Source: Ceratotherium simum simum
Lineage: Eukaryota; Chordata; Mammalia; Perissodactyla; Rhinocerotidae
Length of the DNA: 64,000 nt
Assembly (NCBI RefSeq): GCF_000283155.1
Contig: NW_004454178.1
Coordinates: forward strand, 23,196,737 to 23,260,736
Direction: 5' to 3'
Position 1 is the stretch's first letter. Each line of letters starts with the position of its first letter. Under the pieces are notes generated by a model that saw only the letters and a list, made by a program, of their open reading frames with translations, was not told where the DNA came from and did no database searches. Both the position numbers and the translations under genes were made by a program. Of the stretch, positions 35,746 to 46,579 are shown piece by piece.

Positions 35746-37015
35746 CTTGCTTTGCTGCTTAAGGAAAAGGGGTGCAGATTCACCGGTCTCTTCTGCCTGA
35801 TCTGCCCCAACTTTGTTGATTATTGGATGGATGAAGTAGTAAAGGGGAGACTTTCCAAGAAGGATTTAGAGGCGGTCAATTTGAGCAGACCACAGAGAGA
35901 GATGTCAAGATAGATCTTAAAAATCATTGCTATTTTGCTTAGAACGTAAATAAAACTGTTGAAGAGCCAGCCTACATCCAAGTTTAAACATTCAAAATAG
36001 CCTTTCTTATTAAAAGCACTCCATGTCAGTTTTAGAAAATACAAAGAACCAGAAGAAAAATCTTACAGTGACGGAGAGGAGATTATAATCAGGTTCCCAG
36101 CAGTTTATTTCAGTCTGGGCTCTGATGAGGTGATAAAAGGCAGTGGAGGGATTTTGGTAATAACTGTATTTAACGTAATGCAGATTTTTTTTTTTTCTTC
36201 CCCTGGCCTCTTTGTAGCATGTGAGATGGTTGACAGGAACCCCGATTGACTCTTCTCTGCCCAATAATGTGTTCATTGTGGTGGTATTTCCTGTACAGCT
36301 GGGCTTGCTTAACTGTGTAACTACAATAGCAAGATGAAGGAAACAGATTTTCCAATTGAATATTTTAATCCATGACGGATTGGAAAACGGCACAGTATTC
36401 TACATCACTGACTGATGACAGGAAAAATTTTAATAGGTGCAGCATCTCAACATGGAGAGCAGAATCAAGAGTGGTTCACCCAACGGAAGGTCATCCTCAG
36501 ATGTCCGTGAGTGGGTTTAGTGGACATGAAGTCATCTTAGGATGGTGACACATTTAAAGTGACATGAACTGGATATTGATAGTCAGTAGTCCCCCTGGCT
36601 AGGCCTACAGTTGACGTGCTCTGATCCTAACCCACAGGACTTTTTAAAGATCTTCTCTTCCCACGTGACACTGCTTGATGGTAATTTCATCTGAAAAGTC
36701 TCCATCATGGGTCTCTGCTTTATTTTCATGGAGGCAAACAGTCTCAAGAAAATTCAAATAAAAATACCCAGCCTGTTCTTTGAGAATCTCTGAACTGCTT
36801 CTCAGGGCTGTGTCTGCACCAAATGCAAACATCCATAAGGAGCAAGCAGAGTGTTTTCAATCCTTACGTGGTGTCTTTGTCACTCTGATTTGCATTCATA
36901 TAGGAAGCCCAGCCAACTTGGAAAGAAAATGACTTTCTGATTGAATCATATAATTTCAAACAAAGCTCTTTCATGAATCAAGAATATTAATTACCGTACC
37001 CAGTGTGAGGCCCAC

Positions 37016-37036
37016 TTTTTTTTTTTTTTTTTTTTT
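37016..37036. repeat. Poly-T tract, 21 bases
   Basis: An isolated T run with no SINE or L1 body recognised next to it. It is either a simple homopolymer or a severely truncated retroelement tail. Confidence 0.85.
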
Positions 37037-37295
37037 GAGTTGTGTGTTAACAGAAACATTTGGGCAATGATGCAAGGTCAGCATAGATTTAAAAGCAGAC
37101 ATGCCCTTTGAAAATTTATTCCTGCTGGAATTGAGAACATGGAATTAATTAACTGTATGGAAGGTAGGAGGGCCATTGCCTCCGTTTTGTTCTTTAAAGC
37201 ACTTTATTCCACTGGAAGATAACAGTTGGCGATTGTGGTATATGCCTTCTTCATGGTGTGTGTTAATACACTGAGTAGGGTGAAAGCTACTCAGA

Positions 37296-37391
37296 TATAG
37301 AAATATCTATAAGAGATATAATATTATAATAGATATCTATTAGATCTCTAATAGATCTCTAATAGATATCCATAATAGATATAAAACTGGA
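37296..37391. repeat. AT-rich palindromic tandem repeat
   Basis: An 11-base unit, AGATCTCTAAT, is repeated and passes into ATAGATATCCATAAT variants. AGATCT and AGATATCT are self-complementary, so the tract can form hairpins. It is likely a short, unstable simple repeat. Confidence 0.75.
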
Positions 37392-38140
37392 ACGTGATGT
37401 GTCTTGACTTTGTTTCTAGGTAACTTTAATACTAGCGATGCCCAGGGATGTCTTTCAGAGTTGCAGCATCACCTCTGAACAGCTTGGTCCCCAGCGTCTC
37501 ATTGCATCTTGATCTCACTTCTCTGTTGCCTTGGATCCTTTTCCTTTATTCATCAGTGTTATATTCCCCACCCCAAATTTTCCGAGTGAAAGCTGATGGA
37601 GACAGCAGACCTGTGCTGAGTGCCTTTATCTGATCAACTAGTAACAATTAGAATGTTTCTCAGGCCAGGCGGTGGGAGTCAGGTCCCAAGCAGAGTGGGT
37701 GGCTTCTGTATTGCTCTACTGGTCACCCTGGAGCAGGATTCCTTTCTTGGTGAGGAAGTAATCTGCAGTACCATACATGTATTTTTAACACATTGCAAGA
37801 AGTATGATTTATTTATGCTTGAATTAGTTCAGTGGAGATTTCTAAGCTCCTTTTTCTCCCCCCAGTGAGGCGCTGTCCTGCATGCCGTGGGGAATCTCTG
37901 TTGGAAGAAGATCCTAGTCTGTGATCTGGAGGTTTATAGAAGAGGGCGGGGGTGATGCAGAGGGAGGCAAGGCACTTGCAGCTCTGATACTTCCAATAAG
38001 TAACTAGCAGGGCTGCACAGACTCGACCGGCAAGCGAAGAAAGCATCGTGTCCAGGGAAGGCGTCCACCGCCTGTCTTTTCCTTCCCTGCGAGCTGTCTT
38101 TCCCCCAAGACTGCAGCCCTCATTCCCACTGGCCGGGGCT

Positions 38141-38152
38141 GGGGGGGGGGGG
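38141..38152 (+). repeat. Poly-G tract, 12 bases
   Basis: GGGGCT precedes an unbroken run of 12 G. The length is likely to vary or be mis-called. Confidence 0.9.
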
Positions 38153-38159
38153 CACTCCT

Positions 38160-38330
38160 GCTGCTGATTGCTAATGAGGACACCATGCAGTAGCGAATAT
38201 TGCTTTCATTTATCTTGGTGCTTTATTGCCACCATGGAGACAGATAAATCTTGATTTACATGAAGTTAACAATACAGTCTTTTAACATAATAGCTATAAA
38301 TGAAAAAGAGAAGCGTTCATTCAGCTTTGT
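38160..38330. promoter_or_regulatory. Candidate conserved non-coding element with GATA-type words
   Basis: AT-rich, repeat-free text with TTTATCTTGG, ACAGATAAATC, TAATAGCTATAAATG and GATTGCTAATGAGG. Motif content alone supports it. Confidence 0.2.
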
Positions 38331-38819
38331 GGTAGGGGTCTTGAGTTGAAATTTCAGACCACAGTCACATGGATTCTGGTTTAATATTTGAGCAAGACAC
38401 ACCTAGTTTTAAATGAATCCAGTAACATATTACATTGGAAAGTAGAAACGAGAATCCAAAATGATCCCACACGTATGTGGTTAATTTTCCTAGTTTCCCC
38501 AAGGGGATGACAGCCTGAGGGTGAAGGATTCTGCCTCTTCAAGTCGGAAGAGGCCGAGCTTCATCATCAGAGAGGGAGACCTTGCCTCTCTCAGTCCTGA
38601 GTTTCTCCCAACTAGTAAGTGTTATTCCAGCTGGGGCGCTGGGTAGCCCAGGAGCTGAGCTGTGCATTGCAGGGCCTTGCTGATGTCGGGGTTGCTTTGA
38701 GTTTTTACTGAGAAAAATGCCTTTTGTGAAACCAGATGTGACTATCACACCCAAATGCTCTGCTTACTTTAGGTTAGGAATGGTTGTTATTGTTATTATT
38801 TGCTAACCACGATGGCAGC

Positions 38820-39214
38820 TATTATGAGCTGAATTGTGTTCCCCCAGAATTCATATATGGAAGTCTTACCCTCCCAGTTCCTCAGAACATGACTGTATTT
38901 GGAGATAGGGTCTTTAAAGAGGTCATTAAATTAAAATGAGGTCACCAGGATGGGCCCTAATCCAGTGCGACTGGTGTCTTTATAAGAGGAGAAGAGGAGA
39001 TTAGGACACAGACACACACAGAGAGACAACCATGTGAGGACCTGGGGAGAACACAGCCATCTACAAGCTGAGGAGAGAGGCCTCAGAAGAAATCGACTCT
39101 GCCGGCACCTTGATCTCGGACTTCTATCCTGCAGGACCGTGAGAAAATACACTTCTGCCGTTTGAGCCCCCAGTCTGTGGTACTTTGTTATGGCAGCCCA
39201 CGCAGACAAATGCA
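38820..39214 (+). mobile_element. MLT1A-like (ERVL-MaLR) LTR
   Basis: It follows the MLT1A consensus closely: GAGCTGAATTGTGTTCCCCC, TTTGGAGATAGGGTCTTTAA, GATGGGCCCTAATCCAGTGC, GATTAGGACACAGACACAC, AGAGAGGCCTCAGAAGAAAT, and CAGTCTGTGGTACTTTGTTA. It is a solo LTR. Confidence 0.9.
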
Positions 39215-42200
39215 GCGATGGTTTCAAATGTTGTTATGAACTGTAAAATGTTTGTCTTGATAGTCAAGGTCATTAAAACCTTGGTAGCCAATAAATATAT
39301 ATGGAATTTTCCTTTGCACTTTTCTTTACCCCTTTTGTAAATCGTTTTTGCTTGTGTGCACACACCTTTTGCTGTTAGCAAAATGTCTTCCGTTACCAGA
39401 AATGACGAGGTTTTGCTTTAGAAATAACGCTGCTGACATTACCCTCGGAGGGTCTGAATTGACAAACCTGCGGAAGGTCTGATGCCTTCTGAGAAACGTG
39501 CACTTTTCCTAATGCCCAGGCCTTTGCACTGATCTCATTACTTCCGGAATGTGTCTGATGGTAGAAATTTATGGCTTTATAAGTGAGTGTTTCCGCTTTA
39601 GGGAAGGGAGGTCTGCAGTTGAAAGACTTGCCTGCTGCTTTTCAGGGTCAAGGTCAAGGGCCTGGGAGAAGGAGGGGTGAGAGGGTGTCAGTGGAGCGGG
39701 GGAGCCCAGAGAGGGCTCCCTGGAGGAGGCAGGCTCAGCAGATAGACTGGGCAGTGGGGCCACATTGGTTTTCCTGCGAGGGCTGCGCTGGAGTCTGAGT
39801 GAAGGCAGGAGCAGCTTGAAGCCAGTGCAGGGGAGGGTGGGGAGAGTTTTGCTCCGCCTTTCCAGGAGCTCGAGAAGGAAGAGGGAGAGAGGGCTGAGTC
39901 TTCAGGATGGGGTTTGGGGATCATCCAAACCTCAGGGCCAGAACCTTGTCCTTTGTGATTTAGAGGAATCGGGAGCCTGATTTACCCCCATCAGCCTTGA
40001 CTGCCCAGCGCCCTGTCCCTTGGAATTCAGGAGGGTGGGGTCCTTCTGTGTGTGTGTGTGTGTTGTTTGACCGTTTCTGCCTCCCTGCTCCCTAAAGTCT
40101 GTACCACTTTGCTCTCCTCCTCCCCTTCCCCCAAGCAGAGTGAGCTGAAGTGCCAGGACTTTCTTTTGCAAAGCCCTTCATTGTCTTCTTTTCACCCTAA
40201 CTTCCACCCTTGCATACGAGGAGACCTGGGCTCTCCCTAGGGGACGGCCACGTGCCGGGTCAGCCACACCCCTTGGTGTGGTCCCTACTTTTCTGAGAGT
40301 GATGGGCAGGGAGCGTGTGTGGATTGCTGGGCTCCAGTCCAGGACCACCCTGTACTTAGAGATCCACAGCACCTTTTCAACCTCTCTGTGACTTACTTTC
40401 CAAATCTGTAAAATAGGGATAACAATAGTACCTACCTCCTAGGGGCATTGGGGAATGAAATAGATGAGCTGCATTAACATCTGTGAAGCGTCTCCAGCTG
40501 AGCTGGGCCAGGTTCTGCCCTCCTCAAGCCTGGCCACTGTTGGGAAGGGGAGCCGAGGGCTGGTCTGGCTGAAGCTTGCAGCCCAGTGAGGGGAAGCCTG
40601 GGATCCAGAGGGAGGGTCATGGGGAGCAGGTTCCTTGGGAGTCTGGGCGGACGTGCTGGGTTGGGGCCAGGCCCCCCCACCCTACTGACGGCCTGGAGTC
40701 TTTTAAGCCTGGGGTAAACCTCTCTGGTAGGTGGTAGCCCCACACAGCTTGGCTTTATTGGTCCTAGGAGTCTCCAATTAATGTAAAATACCTTTTTATA
40801 TCTTGTCTCTAAGTGCACGGGTAAACTGAGAGTGTGCTGCATGCACGGCTTACAAAGAACAGCCACACCACTGCTGTAGGTTCTTTATCACTAGTGAGAC
40901 CTGTCTCTGTCCATGGGGTCGAGGGTGTGGCCCAGGGAGGGTGCTGTGAGCAGGTAGGAGGCCCCATGTTCATCCCCTTGCCTCTGTGTTTCATGACAGC
41001 CTGTGAATGCTGGGAAGTTCCAGAGGAATCGTATGCAACAGTGGGGAGTCTCGGTAGCCTGCTTTCCTGTTAGACTTCCTTGGGCATGAACTCCTAATTC
41101 CCTAGAGCAGTCTTCCTGAGAAAAAGTCCTTCTGCATGAACATTCTGTTACCTATATCACCTTTTTCACGACCAGAAATTTCCAGCGACAGCTGTGGCTT
41201 CTCTGGAAACCCTTTGACGGTCAGGCTCCAGTGGGGTGGTCTTTGCACACGGGGGTGCAGAGCAGCCCTCTGTAGGTGACTTCTCAGACTGCGATGCCCT
41301 GCCCAGGGTCCACTGCAGCTCCTGACAGCTCCCCTGAACGTGCCACTGGAAAAATGAAAACCATTATTTTGAGAACTTCTGAAATACCAGGTGCCAAGTG
41401 CCGTTAGATCCTTGCATTAATTCTGGGTTTAGGTCCCTTTGTTGAAAGAGTTCTAAGTTATTTCAAGTGTTCTATTCTTCACGGGTATTCTGAGCACCTG
41501 GAGCTAGAGCATGCATTTCTGTATATCTCAGTAAAGGCCCCGTGCTCTGCGGGTAGCCTTTGCGGGCTGTCTGGGTGAGCCAGCTGACCACCCCCATCCT
41601 GGGATGGCTGGGAACTCGGGCGAATCCCCACCTGCCTTCTTTTGCATAGAGGACGTGGCCCAGGCCCAGGGGTGGGCGGGGAAGGAGCAGCCCCACCAGG
41701 GGATCCCTCCATTGAGGGCTTTCTTGGGGCTCCAGAGCTCCTCCCCTCTGACCAGTGCTCCGTTCCCTGACATGAAGCCACTGCCGCGGGGCAGGCCCTC
41801 CCCAGCAGTCCCACTCTGGGAAGCTGCACCCCCCCCACCAGTGTGTTTTCTTATTTTCCACCAAGGGAGGGGCATGTGCTCTCAGGAGTGGCCACCCAAG
41901 ATCAGCTGCAGCTGAGGATTTTTGTGGCCAGGGGAAGAAATGAATCACCCTCTTCTCGGTGTCTTTCCCTAACCGCTGGAGACTTTGTAGATAAACTTGC
42001 GGGGGGTGGGGGTCCTCTGTGTGGTGTAGCAGTGTAAACAGGAGCACTGCGGGGGGTGCAAGTCAGTTGACCTCTGCTATTATTTGTACCATGATGGAGT
42101 CACTACTGCTCTCTTCCAGAATTAATCTCAAGTCAGCCCCCTGGATTGATAAAGTTAACCGTCAGGCAGCCTTTACTAGGCAGAACCCTGATAAGGGCTG

Positions 42201-42479
42201 GGGTTTAGAGATCAAGTTGCTGCCCCTGTGTCAAGGACCCTTGTCTTCTGGGGGAGGTGGTTATGTAAATGGTAAGGGTCAGGTCAGAGCAGGATGACTG
42301 ATACTGAGAAGGGGTGAGCCAGGTAAGCGTGTGCACAGGTAAGGGAGGGGGGGACTCCTGAGCCCAGGCCCCAGAGATGAGTAGGATTTAGCTGATCCTG
42401 CTGGTCCCAGCAGTGGTGAGACGGGGAATGGCATGATCAGGACCAGAAAGGCACTTGATAGTCGGAATGAAGCATCTTG
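39215..42479. other. GC-richer unique sequence, no gene seen
   Basis: It contains one MIR and a short TG repeat near 40050. Open frames at 41472-42047 on the minus strand overlap others on both strands and are probably due to composition. Confidence 0.5.
40330..40480 (+). mobile_element. MIR SINE fragment
   Basis: CAACCTCTCTGTGACTTACT, AAATCTGTAAAATAGGGATA, ACAATAGTACCTACCTCCTA and GGGGAATGAAATAGATGAG are typical of MIR. Confidence 0.8.
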
Positions 42480-42690
42480 GGATGCAGCAGACAACACACT
42501 TGTTCTAAGCACTGGGGTGAATGCTTCCCCTCCATCATCACCTGTGATCATCACATCTTCCCAGTGAGTATTGCCTTACTGCAGAAGGGAAGCTGGACAT
42601 AGAGACTCAAGGTCACTTTCCCGAAGTCACCCGGGGTTTGCATCATCCTGGCCACCTGTGCAGCAGGGGTGGCTGGGGGCTGTCCTGGGG
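42480..42690 (-). mobile_element. MIR SINE, antisense
   Basis: TTGTTCTAAGCACTGGGGTG, AGAGACTCAAGGTCACTTTC and CCGAAGTCACCCGGGG fit antisense MIR. Confidence 0.6.
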
Positions 42691-43319
42691 CTGGAATGCC
42701 AGTTAAGGAGTGGGCATTTCATTCCACAGGTGATGGGGAGTCTCGGGGGGATTTGAGCTGAATTGTGCCCTAACACTCTGATGGCAGCGGCAAGGATGGC
42801 TTCCTGCGAGTGGGTTAACACTAGGAGTCGGGCAGCAGGGACTCACTTGCTCTGGGAATGCAGGGAGCGATGACAAGGATGGGAAATAAAGGGAGGAGGG
42901 CGAGTGGACTCTGGAGTAGTTGGGAGGAGGTTGGGGGAGGGCTGGAGGGCATGCAAATGGAGGAGAGGCTTTTGCTGAGGGCTGCAAGGAGCAGAGGCTT
43001 TTGTTTCTGTTTGTTTATTAAATGGGGGATAATTGGGTATTTTCCTGTGCTGGCAGAAGGAGAGAAGATGATTGTGATTGATAGGACAGGGTCCATTTGC
43101 CTGCTCTCTGAGCAGGAGAGATGGGTGTGGTTGGGAGGCCGAGAGTAAGGCAGCTCTGAACACTCGGCCTGAGGTCTTCCTCAAAAGGTATAGTGCCGCC
43201 ATGTTTTCAGGGAAGGCAGCGAGCTTGGATAGTTGGAATGGGAAAGTGGGGGTGCAGGGCTGCAGTGAGGGCCTGCCTGGCACTGCAGTTGTGTGAGATC
43301 TGCAATGGGGCTCGGAGAT

Positions 43320-43437
43320 GTAGCTTCAGTGTTCCCATACTTAAACATGCACAAGAATCTCCTAGAGATGTGCAGGTTTGGGGTGGGGGCTGAGTTCCCA
43401 GCTGATGCTGATGTTGCTGGTCCGTGGACGCATCATG
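43320..43437 (+). mobile_element. Internally deleted relative of the hAT element at 32869
   Basis: CACAAGAATCTCCTAGAGAT and CCAGCTGATGCTGATGTTGC, GGTCCGTGGACGC are present. The central CCCCAGAGATTCTGATTC part is missing. Confidence 0.55.
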
Positions 43438-46051
43438 AAGAACCCCGCTCCAGTGGGCTGGAGTTTGGATGGACCCACCTTTGGGGCGAGTCCAGGCGGG
43501 GTCTTAGAAGCATCAGGGGCAGGCAGAGTGGTGGCTGGAGTAGACAGCCTGATGTCCCTTGGCCTTGGCTGGATAGAGAAGGATATGAAGGACTGGAAAG
43601 GAAAGGATGCCCTAAAATGAGCCTCCTGACAGGTGTGGTGGAAGCTCTGGAAAGAAAGGATGGCCAGCATGGAAGATTGTGGGCAGAGAATGGGCTGTGG
43701 GAGGCCGAGATTGTAGGCAGCGTTAGTCCCAGGTAAGTCAAGGGCATGGCTATGGGAGGAGGCCCTGGGGACACAGGGAAGGAAAAGACCACTGGAGTGG
43801 AGAGGCGGGTGTGACCTGGTTCTCCACGCAGATGCTGAACTCCCTGAGTCACCTCCTTTGGGGTGGAGTGACAGAAGGGACCCAGGGGGATGGCATGTGA
43901 ATCCTAGCTCTGTGTATCCACTTGCTGCCAAGCCAACTAGTAATGTCTTCGATGGTTCTAAGACTTTGCAGTTAGAGGCTTTCCAGGCTGCCTTTGATCC
44001 TCGGACAGTAGTGCTCAGAGCTGAGTAGCTTAAGCTCCATTAACCTCCTTCCAAATTTGGAAAGTTTTGTGTTGATACGTAACCAACCAGATTGCTGTCT
44101 TCAGCAAGACCCCTAGGGACAGAGATGACGTTGGAGGGGAGGATCAGTAAAGATTTGAGTACTGTAAATTGTTTGTCCTTGGCAGTTTGATTTATCATTG
44201 CTCCGCCTGGTCATCCCCCCACTTCCTTCATGGAAGATTCTGGAGTTGGTGGTGCTTTTTTAAAGGAGGCAAGCGGAGTGCCCCGTCGTGAGTAGGTGAG
44301 GAAGCTCAGTAGCTGCACGAGTCCAGACGAGCTCTGCCTCCCCACCCCAGCATCTTCCTGCTGCAGGAACACCTCTCCCCTGCTCTTTGCTCCCTGGTTG
44401 CTGATGGCTGGTGCGTGGCCAGCAGATGAGAAGACTCGGATGTTTTATTCCATTTTACTGTGTCAGAACTGGTCTCCGTGATCCACTTCTCTTCTTTCCC
44501 CAGAGCTGGAGTGCAATGGTAACTACCAAGAAGGTGGCTGCCGCCACCAGCCTCCCATGGCGTGTTTATCCTCCCAGCCTGGGGAACACTGAGCTTATGG
44601 CTCGTTGGTTCATAAAGGCAGGAGGGTGGTCACGTGTCTCCCACTGTTGATGCGGGGGCGGGGTGTGTTTGGGCTTTGAATAGGCATCTTAGTCGTGTTT
44701 TCAACATTTAGAGAAAAATATATCAAACCTTCAAGTCCCCTGGGCACAGATAAAAGATTTCCAGATATCTCAGCAGCCAGATCCCAAACTGAACGCAGAA
44801 GTGATAACTCTGTTAAAATCGGCTTTTCTTTTGGGGTCAGTGGATCTAAAGACAAGCTTGGTAAACATCCAGATGTTGTCAGTGTATTTAGGTGGCTGTT
44901 CTTTGACACGGCACTCTGGGAGGTTATTAGGGGGTCTTTATCAGACCCTTCCCTATGTTTTGATGGTGATGTCTGTAGCAAGACGACTGTGCAGATGTGG
45001 AATCCCTTCCAGTGGATCCTGCAGAGGGAAATGTTCCTAGATAGGCCCAGCCCCGCGTGCCCTCAGAGACTGGGGACATTAGGTAATCGGTAGGCATTTC
45101 TTGGGTTTTCTCCAGACAAATTCCAGAGCTTCGTTGCAGCTGTCCAAGGGACAGGTGCAAAGTGTGTGTTGCCCCTGATTAAATCCTTCTGATTTCCTCA
45201 GCTTAATCTCTGCAGCGAGCGAAGACTGGATGGCAGAAAGGGGGAGCCTCCTGGGTGGGGAGCCTCCTGGGAGGAAGCTCTGGCTGTAGCCAGCGTCTGG
45301 CCCCTCTAGAGTGATGGTGAATGGGAGCTGCCTCGGTTGTCACACCAAGTCACATTTGTATTTGTTTCCCGAAAGTGGGGGTTAATAGATTTGGTTTAAA
45401 TTTTATCTTAAGTCACCTCTGCCTCACACTTAGCAAGGAAGACCACCAAGAAATTTCTGACATTTTCTTTTGTTCGCAAATGAGAATCTACTCACACTGA
45501 CACTTATTGGCACATCTTAAAAATCAAGACGACTTCTCATTGGCCTACTTCAGTGGATCTGAAGTTTTAGCCTGGTTTTAGACACTTCCTGTTGGCTTGC
45601 TGGACCCAACTGTGTGGGGGAAGGAGCTCCAGGCTGGGGGTTGGATTCAGGTCTCTTTCAGCCCTAGCTTGCTGTAATCTAAACGGCTCTTCCTGTTCCC
45701 AGAGGATGGAGTGATGTCTCCCTGACCTAGGAGAGGGGAGAACAAGGAGGGGTCAGTTTGATAAGGTAGCCCTGTGTCCATTGGCCCGTCCCGCCCTGCA
45801 CACAAGTCCCTGCAAGGGCTCAGGGCGGAGCTCTCTGGCGGGCAAGCCAGTGAGCTTGGCTGAGATCACGCATGTTCTCCTGTGCTCCTGTCCGGGCCTG
45901 GCCAGTGCTGGCTGGCTGGCTCCCCACAGGGGGCTCTTGGGTCAGAGCTTCATGCACCTTGCTTAGGATATTTTCTAATTAAAACTAAGACAACGTTGCT
46001 TTAGATTTTAAATAATTAATATTGGCAAAACTTATTTTTTTTCCTTTCTAG
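43438..46051. other. No gene seen, two weak exon-like segments
   Basis: A 132-codon frame at 44695-45093 and an acceptor-like site at 44503 (CTTCTTTCCCCAG) followed by 28 open codons were considered. Neither has a convincing donor, domain or repeat-independent support. Confidence 0.45.
45241..45272 (+). repeat. 16-bp tandem duplication
   Basis: GGGGAGCCTCCTGGG(T/A) occurs twice head to tail. Confidence 0.85.
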
Positions 46052-46280
46052 CGTTTTAATCATGTCCATGATACTTACTCATTTAAACTAACTGTAATTG
46101 ATGGTGTGTCTATCACAGAATGAGGACCGATGGTGGCCTCATCCATAACTATTGCTGTTCTTCCTGTTTGGGGAAGGATTACTGGAAATAATTGCTTCTC
46201 TCTTGTGGAGAGACTTTCTGGAGCTTTTCATCAATATATTCAGAGGCAGGAATTCAAGGAATGGTTGAATTAATAAAACA
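46052..46280 (+). other. Weak candidate 3'-terminal exon
   Basis: A very strong acceptor (TTATTTTTTTTCCTTTCTAG) is followed by 23 open codons and a TGA at 46121-46123, with AATAAA at 46272-46277. The short peptide starts RFNHVHDTYSF and is not recognised. Each signal is common by chance in AT-rich DNA; the combination is only suggestive. Confidence 0.15.
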
Positions 46281-46356
46281 GTGAAATGACAGGTTGGGAA
46301 AATGTAGGAACCACTTACCCCATTTCCACATGAGTGTGCTGCCTGTCTCTTTGGAG

Positions 46357-46571
46357 CGGTGGTTCTTTGCTGGTGCCATTTTGCCCCCCAGCAGACATAT
46401 GACAATATTTGCACTCATTTTTGGTTGTCATGACTGGGGGGCTGGTTGCTACTGGCATTCAGTGGGTAGAGGCCAGGGATGCTGCTAAGGTTCCTACAAT
46501 GCCCAGGACGGCCCCCCAATAAAGAATGATCCAGCCCAGAATGTCCATAGTGCCAAGGTTGAGACACCCTG
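46357..46571 (+). mobile_element. MER5A (hAT-Charlie)
   Basis: Forward MER5A: GGTGGTTCTTTGCTGGTGCC, TTTGGTTGTCATGACTGGGG, CAGTGGGTAGAGGCCAGGGA, ATAGTGCCAAGGTTGAGAC. The flanks CTTTGGAG (46349) and CTCTGGAT (46572) match six of eight. Confidence 0.92.
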
Positions 46572-46579
46572 CTCTGGAT

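Noticed and set aside
41472..42047. 191-codon minus strand frame
   Set aside because: Several overlapping frames on both strands show this reflects few A/T-rich stops rather than selection for coding.
44504..44592. Strong acceptor followed by 28 open codons and TGA
   Set aside because: No poly(A) signal or donor nearby that fits, and more than one frame is open; too little to call an exon.
44695..45093. 132-codon + strand frame outside repeats
   Set aside because: It has no resemblance to known proteins and no good splice sites; a frame of this length is not rare in 64 kb.
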